From contig WMKK01000010.1 of assembly GCA_012295225.1 (NCBI GenBank), positions 606,106 to 670,105 on the forward strand: a stretch of DNA of 64,000 bases, read 5' to 3'. Shown here piece by piece: positions 53,901-62,221 of the stretch. The notes below the pieces were generated by a model, which was not told where the DNA came from, searched no databases, and worked only from the letters and a program-made list of their open reading frames with translations. The position numbers and the translations under genes are program-made. Each line of letters starts with the position of its first letter. Within the stretch, counting starts at the first letter, position 1. The stretch is from Ostreococcus mediterraneus (Eukaryota; Chlorophyta; Mamiellophyceae; Mamiellales; Bathycoccaceae).

Positions 53901-55606
53901 AAACTACCGACGGTGTCCGTGGGGCGAACTTTCAAGTTGATCACCGAGCTATGCAAATTGAGTGACTTGATGCACACCTTGAACGTGTCGTCCGACGTCC
54001 CAGCGAGGCGAACCTTGGCCGATTGCTTGGGCAATATTGTTGGTGGTTGCAGCACGGGCTTAGGGCTAGGGTAGTCATTGATTGGATCAAACACCAGCTG
54101 CGGCACGGATGAAAGCAAAAACTCGGCGTGTTGAATGCCATCAATTCTACCTTGTCTGGGCGGACGCTCGCCACCCTCAACCTTCTCAAGAACTTCCTCC
54201 TTATACTTGTCATCGATACTAATGTTGAAAGCCGCGTCTACGTCTTCGACTGGATCTAAATCCCAACTTGGCACCACCGTGGCGTTCGCCCACTTCCAAA
54301 CCGTCGCTTCCAAGTCCCCCTTGAACTGCAACACGATGCGCGGGTCGTTGGGATTGACCATAACTTTCGGCAAGACGTATTTGCGATGCGGGTCAATCAC
54401 TTGAGCGGGCTGGCCTTCCCAGGCCACATCATCCAACCATCTACCGCTAGCCAATTCGTAGTTTCGGTGGCGTAGCAGCGCACCCGCACCGGATGGGCGT
54501 GCTTCGGCGTCGCGCATTTCGGCGTCTCCACCTTGGTCGCGTTCGGAAGCTTCTGGCGGACGGAATAATTTCAAGTAACGCATGTGCTCGGCGAGATCGT
54601 CGTTCTCTTCAGCGCCAGCCGTGACTGCCGTCGCCGTACCACTCGCCGACGCGTCGTTACGAGCTTCACCCCAACGATCAGATGGCCTGGGAGCGACAGC
54701 CGAAGCGGTTGCAAGGGAGTCGTCGTCGTGCTCCTCGCGTCTCGGCTTCTTAAAAGCTCCTACGACATCAATCCCTACCGCTGCGAGTCTAAGTTCTTCG
54801 TCTTCGTCTGAATCCGCACCCCACATCACCGCGCGCTCCCATTCGGCGTGTTCAATGCCGCTCGTACCACGCGGTGGAACCATGAGCGCTTCCTGCTCGC
54901 CGGCGTCAAACGTTCCAACAGCTTCCTCGTCGGCGTCGTAGTCTAAATCCTCATCTTCGCTCAGCTCAGGCGCTAACTCGCGATAACGTGTCACGGGCAC
55001 ATTGGTATCAACCTTGCTAAACCACGTCGCCTCTTCGATTTCATTTGTGTCGTCGTCTGTGCCGCTCTCAGACGCGCTCGTTTCGTCTTTGTCTTCGTCT
55101 TCGTCGTCCTCGCGCGCTTTTGCCCGCGAACGCGCGCCTCCATCGTCCATGCGTTTACTAGCCATCGACGCCGCATACGAACGACTTTGACCATCGTACA
55201 GTAACGACGTGAACTTGAGAATCTCACCAGTCTCGGGCACGTCGAGCGATCGATCTTGCAATTGTCGCAACGCCTCCTCCGCGGCGATCGACGCCACCTT
55301 CACGCTCGGTGTGTGTGCCGCAACGCTCACTTTCGGCACCACCACCGATTGTGCACTCTTCGACCCGCTCGCTATGGATGTCTTCGCCTTTGTGTTTTGT
55401 CGTTTACCACCTCGAGTGGGTGTAAACTCGTCGTCATCGTCGTCGTCTTCCCCGCCCTCATCCATGTCATAGTCCTCCTCAGCCTCCTCGTCTTCGACGT
55501 CGACGTCGTAGTCGTCGTCGTCGTCGTCGCCCGTCGCCACCGCCGTGCGTTGGGGTTGAGTGTGGTTGTCCTCCTCTTCGTCGTCGTCGTCGTAGTCGTC
55601 ATCCAT
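50972..55606 (-). CDS. TAF1: TFIID subunit TAF1 (TAFII250) with bromodomain
   Basis: A 1544-aa scaffold of general transcription factor TFIID and the largest gene in the window. The start is very acidic (MDDDYDDDDEEEDN), like the TAND region. A ubiquitin-like domain typical of plant TAF1 is at about 545-630 (LKVRPTDTVGSLIPRIRKRW, IHLYFPGSPKPAEKL). The central TAF1-specific domain (DUF3591) follows, with LMMVQYTEARPLFFAKPGMGAKKVVYYRRK and FLLIRGPNGKLTMREAPPLFLAGQQEPH. A KRKR/acidic region precedes a single C-terminal bromodomain at about 1385-1495 (VFSTPVTLDDYSQFVQKPMDLSAI, TLIAKNAKTYHMNE), an acetyl-lysine reader. Metazoan TAF1 has two bromodomains, plants one. No intron is needed. Confidence 0.95.
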   Translation of the reverse strand: MDDDYDDDDEEEDNHTQPQRTAVATGDDDDDDYDVDVEDEEAEEDYDMDEGGEDDDDDDEFTPTRGGKRQNTKAKTSIASGSKSAQSVVVPKVSVAAHTPSVKVASIAAEEALRQLQDRSLDVPETGEILKFTSLLYDGQSRSYAASMASKRMDDGGARSRAKAREDDEDEDKDETSASESGTDDDTNEIEEATWFSKVDTNVPVTRYRELAPELSEDEDLDYDADEEAVGTFDAGEQEALMVPPRGTSGIEHAEWERAVMWGADSDEDEELRLAAVGIDVVGAFKKPRREEHDDDSLATASAVAPRPSDRWGEARNDASASGTATAVTAGAEENDDLAEHMRYLKLFRPPEASERDQGGDAEMRDAEARPSGAGALLRHRNYELASGRWLDDVAWEGQPAQVIDPHRKYVLPKVMVNPNDPRIVLQFKGDLEATVWKWANATVVPSWDLDPVEDVDAAFNISIDDKYKEEVLEKVEGGERPPRQGRIDGIQHAEFLLSSVPQLVFDPINDYPSPKPVLQPPTILPKQSAKVRLAGTSDDTFKVCIKSLNLHSSVINLKVRPTDTVGSLIPRIRKRWSDLEGPIHLYFPGSPKPAEKLEENMTLTNAGLQAQVGLPIVYLVAPKITFIPEEDALAPLASDAVLAPPGAYKKPSDLTAKQGTLMMVQYTEARPLFFAKPGMGAKKVVYYRRKTLGDQGARPYSNATTTVFDLKPNAPSPFLGELPPGVGVTALETSMFRSPLFQQPKSDEYQDFLLIRGPNGKLTMREAPPLFLAGQQEPHMEVPTPGSSELKDFEERLVNATVLRYFLDLQARGAVEPGVSPVVKASDVAATLAHVMSVRDVRKKIRPKICAPRRGVNANEDEFILNPSYRFEHEKEVQRMATPEEICAYESYRNAVAMLCRDRTAEEKQRILRLSSLTLQQLTNAVTVLVRHSEGKRKRALENLELWLQIQPWAQTYEFGQAAQGNKGILHLETSRRLQRLTGKFYNYIRRMTKPDPPEDRRPRREPGTVTGTNADLRKLTMPQSQRILENFGVEREVILRLERWKRIGLIRELSGAATADGQQQHAGMARFARRLRVSEAQQLVEVRENSNLLFKRQFKQYAQRRIRHEDSSSGGETDEDDDDDEEDESSSDSESDSLANELEAQLTSVKDPDAGPTEEDERAELEALRSALKDGASIEPSIDPMKALAQGILVPGKKLKLTRVTTHIFPDGRSAKVEDDITEYAGHAWLGARAQGVEAADAATTQALLECGMDKPPPPPKEALEKKELDPEETGITPEAKARYEMLRQRKRAKERVRRAGEKIKRLQALGVTDEGADPSKVAPTPKLTIRAPVAGAPPAGGLKIKLGNQSKKVMQRVLGSTGGEGEDAATTPAKKSSARKIPWDKALMRITEAAMKHATYGAVFSTPVTLDDYSQFVQKPMDLSAIMNRLREGLYDSPHDWARDMTLIAKNAKTYHMNEAPVALRLDWVPGMAADLLNWCAETTKRYERDIQVNYSDFTHEHLVVAHPGPGSGSAAPVEAPAAAPKTLPKLKFSLKKPAPQ

Positions 55607-55966
55607 GGCGTCTCTCCCTCGCGTCGTCGCCCGCACGCGCCAATGTGTCGTGCAGTCGTCGACTGCGTGCGCGAACATGGCGACAAGCAAACAATTCGAC
55701 CAAAAACGACTGGCGCTCAATCCGGAGGGTTTAGGCGAGGACGACGTCAGAAGACGACGACGAGAAAACGTCGACGACGAGGCGATCACGCACGTGACAC
55801 AGAGGACGACGACGATTGTTACGTACACGACACGCGCGACACGCTCCAGCGGCGACGACCAGGGACGAGGGACGAGGACGAGGACGACGTGATTACACCC
55901 GTGACCAACCCGTGACCATCATCGTGTTCGTGTGTAGATAACTCTACTCTGAACTGAACGAGAACG

Positions 55967-56620
55967 ATGTCGACGACGTGCGTGAAGATTTGCCCGTCAT
56001 GTGCGGGGTGCGGGGTGCGACGTAATGCGCCGTCGTGCGTGAACACGAGATCGATGACTGCGCGAGCGTCGACGTCGACGTCAGGGTCGAGAGTGTTCCC
56101 GATCGCGACGCGCGCGACGTCGGGCGACGCGCCGACGTCGAGCGCCTCGGCTGCCGATGACAGACGCACCACGAGTCGACGCGATGCGTTGCTCGCCTTG
56201 GGTGCGGCGACGATGACTTTTGGTGGGTTCAACGTGCAGGATGCGCGCGCCGAGCTCGGTCCGAATGATTGCTTGGAGTGCGGCGGCCGCGGCGTCGTGG
56301 CGTGCGACATGTGCGGCGGTACCGGCAAATGGAAAGCGTTGAACCGTAAGCGCGCGGCGGATACGTACGAGTTCACGGAGTGCCCGCAATGCTTCGGTCG
56401 GGGTATTCGCGTGTGCCCTGTATGCTTTGGTACGGGCGAACGTAACGTCAAAGGATTGTTGCGACGCGCCGAATCCACCGAGTTGGTGCGGGCGATGCAA
56501 CGCGGCGAGCTTCGACCAGGAGACGTACAAGAACTCATTAAAGAAGGTCGCGAGATGAAGGGCATGGGTACGTTCGAGTCCGCCCCAGTGGTTCCAGCGG
56601 CCCAGCGCGAGTTCCTGTAG
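55967..56620 (+). CDS. Thylakoid-lumen DnaJ-type zinc-finger protein (PSA2/BSD2-like)
   Basis: A 217-aa protein. A Ser/Thr/Arg-rich transit peptide is followed by a twin-arginine segment (TSRRDALLALGAATMTFGGFNVQDARA) ending in an AxA site near residue 100, indicating Tat import into the lumen. The mature part has four CxxCxGxG-type motifs: CLECGGRG, CDMCGGTG, CPQCFGRG and CPVCFGTG, forming a DnaJ-like zinc finger without a J domain. Lumenal proteins of this kind include PSA2, needed for photosystem I assembly, with protein disulfide activity; BSD2 is the stromal counterpart. The tail helix ELRPGDVQELIKEGREM is not diagnostic. Assignment to PSA2 is inference from location and finger type. Confidence 0.78.
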   Translation: MSTTCVKICPSCAGCGVRRNAPSCVNTRSMTARASTSTSGSRVFPIATRATSGDAPTSSASAADDRRTTSRRDALLALGAATMTFGGFNVQDARAELGPNDCLECGGRGVVACDMCGGTGKWKALNRKRAADTYEFTECPQCFGRGIRVCPVCFGTGERNVKGLLRRAESTELVRAMQRGELRPGDVQELIKEGREMKGMGTFESAPVVPAAQREFL

Positions 56621-56831
56621 GAACGTTCCGTTTCCGCGCGCGCATTTGCATTTATTCAAGCTCACGACGAGGATTATACATTGGCTATTTTAGAATTTCA
56701 ATTCACATTTTAGAATTTCAATTCACTTTTGCGTACAGCACCCAGGGGACATGTCACGGCAAGCACCATCGGAACTGAAAGCATGCCTATCAAGTTTCTA
56801 TTATTACTCGCTACATTATCATCGCTACTTG

Positions 56832-57956
56832 CTACGCTGCGCCCTCTAGCACGAGCACGTCTTCGGGTTGAATTTTCGCCGGCGCTGGCGGCGGTGGGCG
56901 CTTGAAAATCGCCGCCGCCGCGCTTTCCGCACTTCCGCTCATTTTGAAAACAAAAGTTGTGTACAGGTACGCCGCCTCCCATTCCTCATCCGTCATGCTC
57001 ATGGCTTCATCACCCATGATTTGCGACCAGAGCGTAGACGCTTTTTCACGCGTCTCCTTTCCAGTCATTTGCGAGTGAACGTAATCGTGGAAGTTCTGCC
57101 ACTCCACAAGCTCTAAACCGTACTCTGCGGCGAGTTCTACCCATACATCTTTCGGCACCATGCATTCGCGACACTTTGTGACCGCATCGGCGAGCGTGAA
57201 CGTGTATTCGATCCCAAAACCTCCAGTTTCAGTTTTGGGAAACGTCTTTGACTTGAAAGCCTCATCAAACTCTACTTCATACACGGGATTCCAAAACGCC
57301 AAACCGTCTGTTTCACGTAGCTTACGCACGAGGACGTTCGAGTCCACGGTCGTTCCTATAAAGTATCCGCCAGGACGCAACATCTTGCACACGTTTCTCA
57401 ATGCTCGACGAGCGCGTTGCTCAGTCGACAGCGAGTAGTGAATCGCAAACTGACACGAAATGACGTCGAGCGTGCGTACGTGTTCGGGCAACACTGTGGC
57501 TAAATCAATCACGAACGCATCGCCAGCGATGAAAATTGCAGGAAAATCATGACGATCAGCGTTGTATCTCGACACCGCATCTCTTCGCACGGATTCTAGA
57601 GCGATGTCCACGCCGACGTACTGCCCGACGCCGGCTCTCGCGTACTTTTTTAAATCGCCACCCTTACCGCACGCTAAATCCATCACCCGATCGTTCGCCT
57701 TGACGCGCTGTTGCAACAACGTCGACTTGACCCAGTTGTTCAAACACCGAAGACGGTAAATTGGACTTTGCCGTCGCTGCGCGGTGGTTTGATTCGCTCG
57801 ACCAGAGTAGTGCTGCGCCACCGCGCGCGCCGCGGCGTCGTCCGTCTCCGTCGTGTTCGCCGCCGCCGCCGTCGTCGTCGTCGGTTCGCCCGTTGTCGTC
57901 CGATCGACGTCGCCTTCGTTCACGTCGCGTTCATCATCGCGCGTTCGTTTCCCCAT
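56832..57956 (-). CDS. mRNA cap guanine-N7 methyltransferase (ABD1/RNMT)
   Basis: A 374-aa nuclear enzyme adding the N7 methyl group to the mRNA cap. The AdoMet site is VMDLACGKGGDLKKYARAGV, followed by VGVDIALESV; FAIHYSLSTEQRARRALRNVCKMLRPGGYFIGTTVDSN contains the cap-binding and post-I motifs of RNMT/ABD1. Later VYEVEFDEAFKSKTF...FGIEYTFTLADAV and YGLELVEWQNFHDY are also family-specific. The ATG at 57956 (MGKRTRDD) starts with a nuclear-localisation-like KRTR; the longer frame to 58028 crosses promoter sequence. It is divergent from MND1 (154 bp). Confidence 0.93.
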   Translation of the reverse strand: MGKRTRDDERDVNEGDVDRTTTGEPTTTTAAAANTTETDDAAARAVAQHYSGRANQTTAQRRQSPIYRLRCLNNWVKSTLLQQRVKANDRVMDLACGKGGDLKKYARAGVGQYVGVDIALESVRRDAVSRYNADRHDFPAIFIAGDAFVIDLATVLPEHVRTLDVISCQFAIHYSLSTEQRARRALRNVCKMLRPGGYFIGTTVDSNVLVRKLRETDGLAFWNPVYEVEFDEAFKSKTFPKTETGGFGIEYTFTLADAVTKCRECMVPKDVWVELAAEYGLELVEWQNFHDYVHSQMTGKETREKASTLWSQIMGDEAMSMTDEEWEAAYLYTTFVFKMSGSAESAAAAIFKRPPPPAPAKIQPEDVLVLEGAA

Positions 57957-58110
57957 TTTCGCGCCGAGTCTGCTGGAGTGTCCAAACGCGTCGTTGTGTG
58001 CGGTGCCGCGCCAGTGTCTCGCGCGCACACTCTCGGACGCACGCGTGCGCGCACGCGACGCCTACGAACGGGCATAGGAGAACGGCAAAGACAATACAAC
58101 ACTCGTGACC

Positions 58111-58927
58111 ATGGCGCCGCGAGGGATGTCCGCAGAGGTACGACGACGCTGTCGCATCGAACGTCGACGATGCCGTTGCTCGTTTGGTGCAGTGATTTCA
58201 AAACGAAACGCGCGCGCGTGTAGTGCTGCGCGCGACGCATCGTGTGTCGTTAGATAAATAGATATCGATCTATCGGTCGAACGCCACTAACGTTGTGACA
58301 CGCGTTTTCGTCGCGCGCGTTTGGCGACAGGACAAACGCATCACCGTTTTGGGATTGTTTCACGAATCTCGAGAGCCGTGGTTGTTGAAGGATGTAGAAA
58401 AAGCGGCGTCGAAACGCGGGGTTGTTTTTCAGGCTGTGAAAGACGTGGTGCAGCAATTAGTTGATGATGATTTAGTGCATGTCGATAAAGTGGGTTCGTC
58501 AAACTGGTACTGGGCGTTTCCTGGTGAAGCGTCGGCGAAAGCAAACGGCGCGTTGGCGCGCGCGGAGAAGGCGCGCGACAACGCGCGCGCAGAAATTGCG
58601 CAACTTGAAAAGGCGGCAGCGAAAGAAATGAAACAGAATCCCATGACAGATGAGCATAAGGAATTGTCGAGTGCACTCGCTGCGGCTAAATCGGAGAACT
58701 CAACACTGAAAAGTGAGTTGGAAAAGTTTTCGAGTTCCGATCCGGCGGTGATTGACGCGATGCGCGACGGTGCCAAGATTGCCAAACAAGCGGCAAACGT
58801 CTGGACTGACAACATCTTCATGATGAAGAGTTGGGTAGACTCAAAAATGGGGGACAAGGATTCCGTCAAGCAGTTCTTCAAGTCTGAAGGCGACATCAAT
58901 CTCGACACCTTTGATTATGTCGAATAA
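58111..58927 (+). CDS. MND1: MND1 meiotic recombination protein, two exons
   Basis: A 207-aa partner of HOP2, stimulating RAD51/DMC1 strand invasion in meiosis. Exon 1 (58111-58137) encodes only MAPRGMSAE; after a 193-nt intron (GTACGA donor, CTAAC branch-like motif, GCGACAG acceptor, phase 0), exon 2 (58331-58927) continues DKRITVLGLFHESREPWLLKDVEK. The joined start reproduces the MND1 consensus KRGLSAEEKRxxMxxIF. A winged-helix region (VVQQLVDDDLVHVDKVGSSNWYWAFP) is followed by a coiled coil and the diagnostic AANVWTDNIFMMKSWV near the C terminus, ending FDYVE. Without exon 1 the frame would start in intron sequence. HOP2 is not in the window. Confidence 0.92.
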
Positions 58928-59008
58928 AGGCAGGTGAAGTGTGCTCAACGACAAATGCGATTTCGCGCGCGTGTAAGAGTTTGCATAATGCTAATGTTGT
59001 TCTATTTC

Positions 59009-59845
59009 TTACTCGGCTATCGCAACGGCAGATGATTTCCACTGCTTGAAATAATCGCCGCCAATGGCTATTGCTAGATTGAGATGCGGAATCGCAGGGT
59101 CGTGCTCTGAAGTTGTCAACATTCGAGCGCGAGCCGCGCCCTTCATCGCCGAACGAATCGACGCGGAGGTGTCCGCATCGAGAGGTAGATCGACGCGCGC
59201 GCTAAAGGCGAAAAACCAACGCGTTAGGCGCGTAATCTCACTGATGCTATCAGTATCTGCGTCGCTCGCACTGTATTCGTATCCAAACTTGTGTAACTTT
59301 GATGAAACGTGCCTCAACAAGTACGCGCACGTCACGGCGTCGAGCGCGAGTACCGCGCTGAGCGGAGGATAGTGTTCACTTTCGCAGAGCGTTTGCCAAC
59401 CTCGTCGATCATGATTCGCTGGGTAAGCACAGCTATTGTGCGCGCTATCGCGCATGGCTAAGGTTCGTGTTATTCGAACGCGTAAATCGCTAAAGTCTCC
59501 AACCGTGCGCCGAGTCCATTCGCGTTGAGGCGTCGCCCAAATCGGCGGCGCTAAGTGTGCTTCGTCGTCGCGCACCACGCTATGAGTACTCGCCGATTCC
59601 GTCACCGACGTATATGCACGTTCATCAATCACGTGCGCGCGCATGACATTTGGCATTTGTCGCGCCTCATACGCCACGCGCCGAAGATATTCGGAGCCAT
59701 CCATCGGTGGGCCGCTATCAAAATCAGGCAATCCATCGACGGCGAGCGCTTGTCGCCGAAGACCAGTGTCGTCGTCGTCGTCGTCGTCGTCGTCATACGC
59801 GTCGTCATCGGCGTATGAATACGGATCTGACACATAACTTGTCAT
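59009..59845 (-). CDS. GEMIN2: Gemin2/SIP1-like SMN-complex protein
   Basis: A 278-aa protein of the Gemin2/Brr1 family, which binds the Sm ring (SmD1/D2/F/E/G) during snRNP assembly. The conserved N-terminal motif is GPPMDGSEYLRRVAYEARQMPNV, matching Gemin2 (PMTGEEYLxRVRxEAxxxPxV). The REWTRRTVGDFSDLR region matches the family W..x..xxFS.LR element. The C-terminal half is helical: YLLRHVSSKLHKFGYE and TRLTRWFFAFSARVDLPLDADTSASIRSAM. An Asp run near the start is encoded by a GTC repeat. A small frame on the same strand (59805-60338) overlaps its first 41 bp. Confidence 0.82.
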   Translation of the reverse strand: MTSYVSDPYSYADDDAYDDDDDDDDDTGLRRQALAVDGLPDFDSGPPMDGSEYLRRVAYEARQMPNVMRAHVIDERAYTSVTESASTHSVVRDDEAHLAPPIWATPQREWTRRTVGDFSDLRVRITRTLAMRDSAHNSCAYPANHDRRGWQTLCESEHYPPLSAVLALDAVTCAYLLRHVSSKLHKFGYEYSASDADTDSISEITRLTRWFFAFSARVDLPLDADTSASIRSAMKGAARARMLTTSEHDPAIPHLNLAIAIGGDYFKQWKSSAVAIAE

Positions 59846-60338
59846 TGGCTAAGCACAAAGAAAATTTAATGTCAGTTACGGCGCCGGCGTTGAGGCAAAG
59901 AAAACCACTCAAACAGAATCGCGCGAGAAAAGAAAAGAAATATTCCGAGTTCACGTAAACCGGATCGCCGGCGAGGTGGATGGCGTCGTGTTTACGTGTA
60001 CAATCCAAGTCTTGTCCTCGACTTGGATCGAATTCGGATTCGGTCACGTGGACGTGACGAGCATCTTTGTAGGTGTTATTCAAGACGGCGCTGAGTCGTG
60101 GCAATTCGACTGCGACGTTAGGATTATTAAACACCACGCGGGGCGAGATAGAACGGCGACGAAGGCGAACGGGGTGGACAACGAACGTACTTCTTTCGTG
60201 CGCGCGCCACTTCTTCTTCGAACTCGTTCTCGGGGGACGTAGTTTCAAGAGTCGCGCAATGCCGCCACCCACGGCTTGCGTCGTCAAGATGGAAACAGCG
60301 CACACCTGCGTCAGTGCACGCCACGCCGCGTGTTGCAT
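59805..60338 (-). CDS. Possible 177-aa protein overlapping the Gemin2 start
   Basis: An open frame begins at the ATG at 60338 (MQHAAWRALTQVCAVSILTTQAVGGG) and ends inside the first codons of Gemin2 in another frame. The middle (PRVVFNNPNVAVELPRLSAVLNNTYKDARHV and KHDAIHLAGDPVYVN) has GC3-rich codons and reads like real protein, and the N terminus could be a mitochondrial or signal leader. The last 45 residues run through AT-rich sequence and look unselected, so a short intron or an earlier true stop is likely. No family recognised. Confidence 0.45.
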   Translation of the reverse strand: MQHAAWRALTQVCAVSILTTQAVGGGIARLLKLRPPRTSSKKKWRAHERSTFVVHPVRLRRRSISPRVVFNNPNVAVELPRLSAVLNNTYKDARHVHVTESEFDPSRGQDLDCTRKHDAIHLAGDPVYVNSEYFFSFLARFCLSGFLCLNAGAVTDIKFSLCLANDKLCVRSVFIRR

Positions 60339-60427
60339 GTCTCTGTGTGTGTGCGTCGCGAATTCGAACAAACGATTTTGATTTAAGCACGTCGACGCGA
60401 TCGTCGTAGAGCTGCGTTTCGCGTGAT

Positions 60428-61414
60428 ATGGCGTTCAACGTCGTGGACGACGAGGGCGATGCAGCGCGTGGCGGCTCCACGGCGACGAGCACGACTGCGT
60501 CTGCCGTCCGGCCAGCACCGTGTCTGATTGTGCTGTGCGGAAAACCAGCGAGCGGAAAGACTATGGTTGTGGAGAAGCTCAAGGCGCGACTGATGCGTGC
60601 GGACGTGAACGCCGAGGTTGTCGTCGTGGATGAAAAGAGCATCAACGCTGGAAAGCGCAACCAAGCTTACGAAAACGCCACGCACGAGAAAATGACTCGC
60701 GGGGGCTTGCGAAGCGCTTGCGACAGAGTTTTGCATAGGAACGGCCCGTGTGTGATTTTAGATTCGTTGAACGCCATCAAAGGTTTCCGCTACGAACTTT
60801 GGTGCGTGGCGCGAGCTGCATCGGCGCGATACACCGTTGTCCACGTCGACGCTTCGGATGACGACATCAAAGTGTGGAACAGCGCACGCAGTGGCGAAAA
60901 AGATGCATACAGTGATGCGATATTGCAGGATTTGTGCTTTAGGTTTGAGCACCCCGTGGCGTCGAATCGATGGGATTCGCCGTTGTTCACGTTTCGGCCA
61001 GCGACGGATTCGCCGGCGCATGAAGCCGATATTCTGGACGCCATTTGCGCGCACGTGAGAGGTGACGCTTCAGCGATTAGACACAGTGCACGAGCTTTGA
61101 CACCTAATAAAGCGACTCAAAATGCACCTCTATCAGAGACGAATTTGCGACACGAGATGGACCGCGCGACGCAAGAGATAGTTGACGGCATCTCCGCCGC
61201 CGTAAGCGCGAACGGCGGCAATCCTTGTTCGTCCTATACATTCGGTGCAGGGATGCCGGTGTTGCGTTGTTCTCGCGTACTCACGCTCGCTGAACTTAGA
61301 CGAAGGAAGCGCGACTTTCTACAGCTAGCATCCAAGTCCCTCGCGAAACCGACGAGAGACGACGTGAAAAAGCTCTTCATCGAGTGCTTGCAACAACAGT
61401 GCAACGCTACCTAG
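60428..61414 (+). CDS. KTI12: KTI12-like P-loop protein (Elongator-associated)
   Basis: A 328-aa P-loop ATPase related to KTI12 and to PSTK, acting with Elongator in tRNA wobble-uridine modification. The Walker A is LIVLCGKPASGKTMVVEKLK at about 33-50. The KTI12 signature VILDSLNAIKGFRYELWCVARA follows near 110, and RFEHPVASNRWDSPLFTF near 175 is the other family hallmark. The C-terminal third ends with a helix pair (LAELRRRKRDFLQLASKS), as in KTI12. Length is normal for the family. It is convergent with the small organellar protein gene. Confidence 0.9.
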   Translation: MAFNVVDDEGDAARGGSTATSTTASAVRPAPCLIVLCGKPASGKTMVVEKLKARLMRADVNAEVVVVDEKSINAGKRNQAYENATHEKMTRGGLRSACDRVLHRNGPCVILDSLNAIKGFRYELWCVARAASARYTVVHVDASDDDIKVWNSARSGEKDAYSDAILQDLCFRFEHPVASNRWDSPLFTFRPATDSPAHEADILDAICAHVRGDASAIRHSARALTPNKATQNAPLSETNLRHEMDRATQEIVDGISAAVSANGGNPCSSYTFGAGMPVLRCSRVLTLAELRRRKRDFLQLASKSLAKPTRDDVKKLFIECLQQQCNAT

Positions 61415-61610
61415 GAAAGAGTAGCGCGTAGATGAGCCGTGTTCAAGTAACAGTAGTCATACAAGTAGTGAATATCGCATCCATGCAGTCGCCCTGTTAA
61501 ATTTATCGTAGCATTTGAATATTACAAATGACTATCGAGCGAGCTCGCGCCTTTGTGTGGGATAACCGCCGCCACGCGACGTCGTGCACACACATGCATC
61601 GCCACCGTCT

Positions 61611-62051
61611 TTACTGCGGCATCAACGTGTACGTTTGTGTTTCAATGTTCGTAATACCGTCAATCTTGGCGAGATCAGCCAAGAATTCAGCTTCCGGGGC
61701 GAACCCAGCGGCTTCCCACGCGCCAAAGTCATCAGCGGACAAACGTGTGTTGACCTTGAAGTCCAAGCAGCCGCCGCACACCGTGCGTTGGACTTCACCC
61801 TTAGCTTTGAGCGCCGGTAAGTGCTTGTTCAACACCTTTTGCGCAGCCGCGAGAGACGCCTTGTCGTTGTCAGCGCTCCATTTGCAGCGAAACTCGCGAG
61901 CAATGTGCGTGAAATCCACGCCATCCACGATCGTAATCGACGCCATCGGGCGCACGGTGGTGAGTCGAGCGGTGTGACGCGTGTTGCGGGTGTTGGCGAG
62001 CGCGCGGGTGGCGATCGATTGAGTAAATTTAGCAGATAACGCGTGCGCCAT
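61611..62051 (-). CDS. Small organelle-targeted protein of unknown function
   Basis: A 146-aa protein from the ATG at 62051. The N-terminal 35 residues (MAHALSAKFTQSIATRALANTRNTRHTARLTTVRP) are an acid-free Arg/Thr/Ala leader for plastid or mitochondrion. The mature part of about 110 residues is compact: VDFTHIAREFRCKWSADNDKASL, QRTVCGGCLDFKVNTRLSADDFGAWEAAGFAPE and a closing ITNIETQTYTLMP. A CGGC motif is present, but it is not flanked by a thioredoxin-like fold that I can see. I cannot name the family; it appears to be a conserved algal/plant unknown. It is divergent from the UBX-protein gene. Confidence 0.75.
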   Translation of the reverse strand: MAHALSAKFTQSIATRALANTRNTRHTARLTTVRPMASITIVDGVDFTHIAREFRCKWSADNDKASLAAAQKVLNKHLPALKAKGEVQRTVCGGCLDFKVNTRLSADDFGAWEAAGFAPEAEFLADLAKIDGITNIETQTYTLMPQ

Positions 62052-62221
62052 CGACTGATTGAGGGGCGTGTATCGAACGGTGCGTGTTCGAGAGTGACGG
62101 TGGTGCACCCAGAGGTGTGGTGACGACACCTCGCGCGAGGTGGTTAGTGTTCTAGTGCACGACACGACACGACACGACGCCAGAAACACGCGCACCGTAC
62201 CGTCACGACGCGTGTGTGAAC

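Noticed and set aside
55605-55892. Small frame with an importin-beta-binding-like segment (DDVRRRRRENVDDEAI)
   Set aside because: Only a short basic stretch resembles an IBB domain, no armadillo repeats follow, and the frame overlaps the TAF1 start and promoter.
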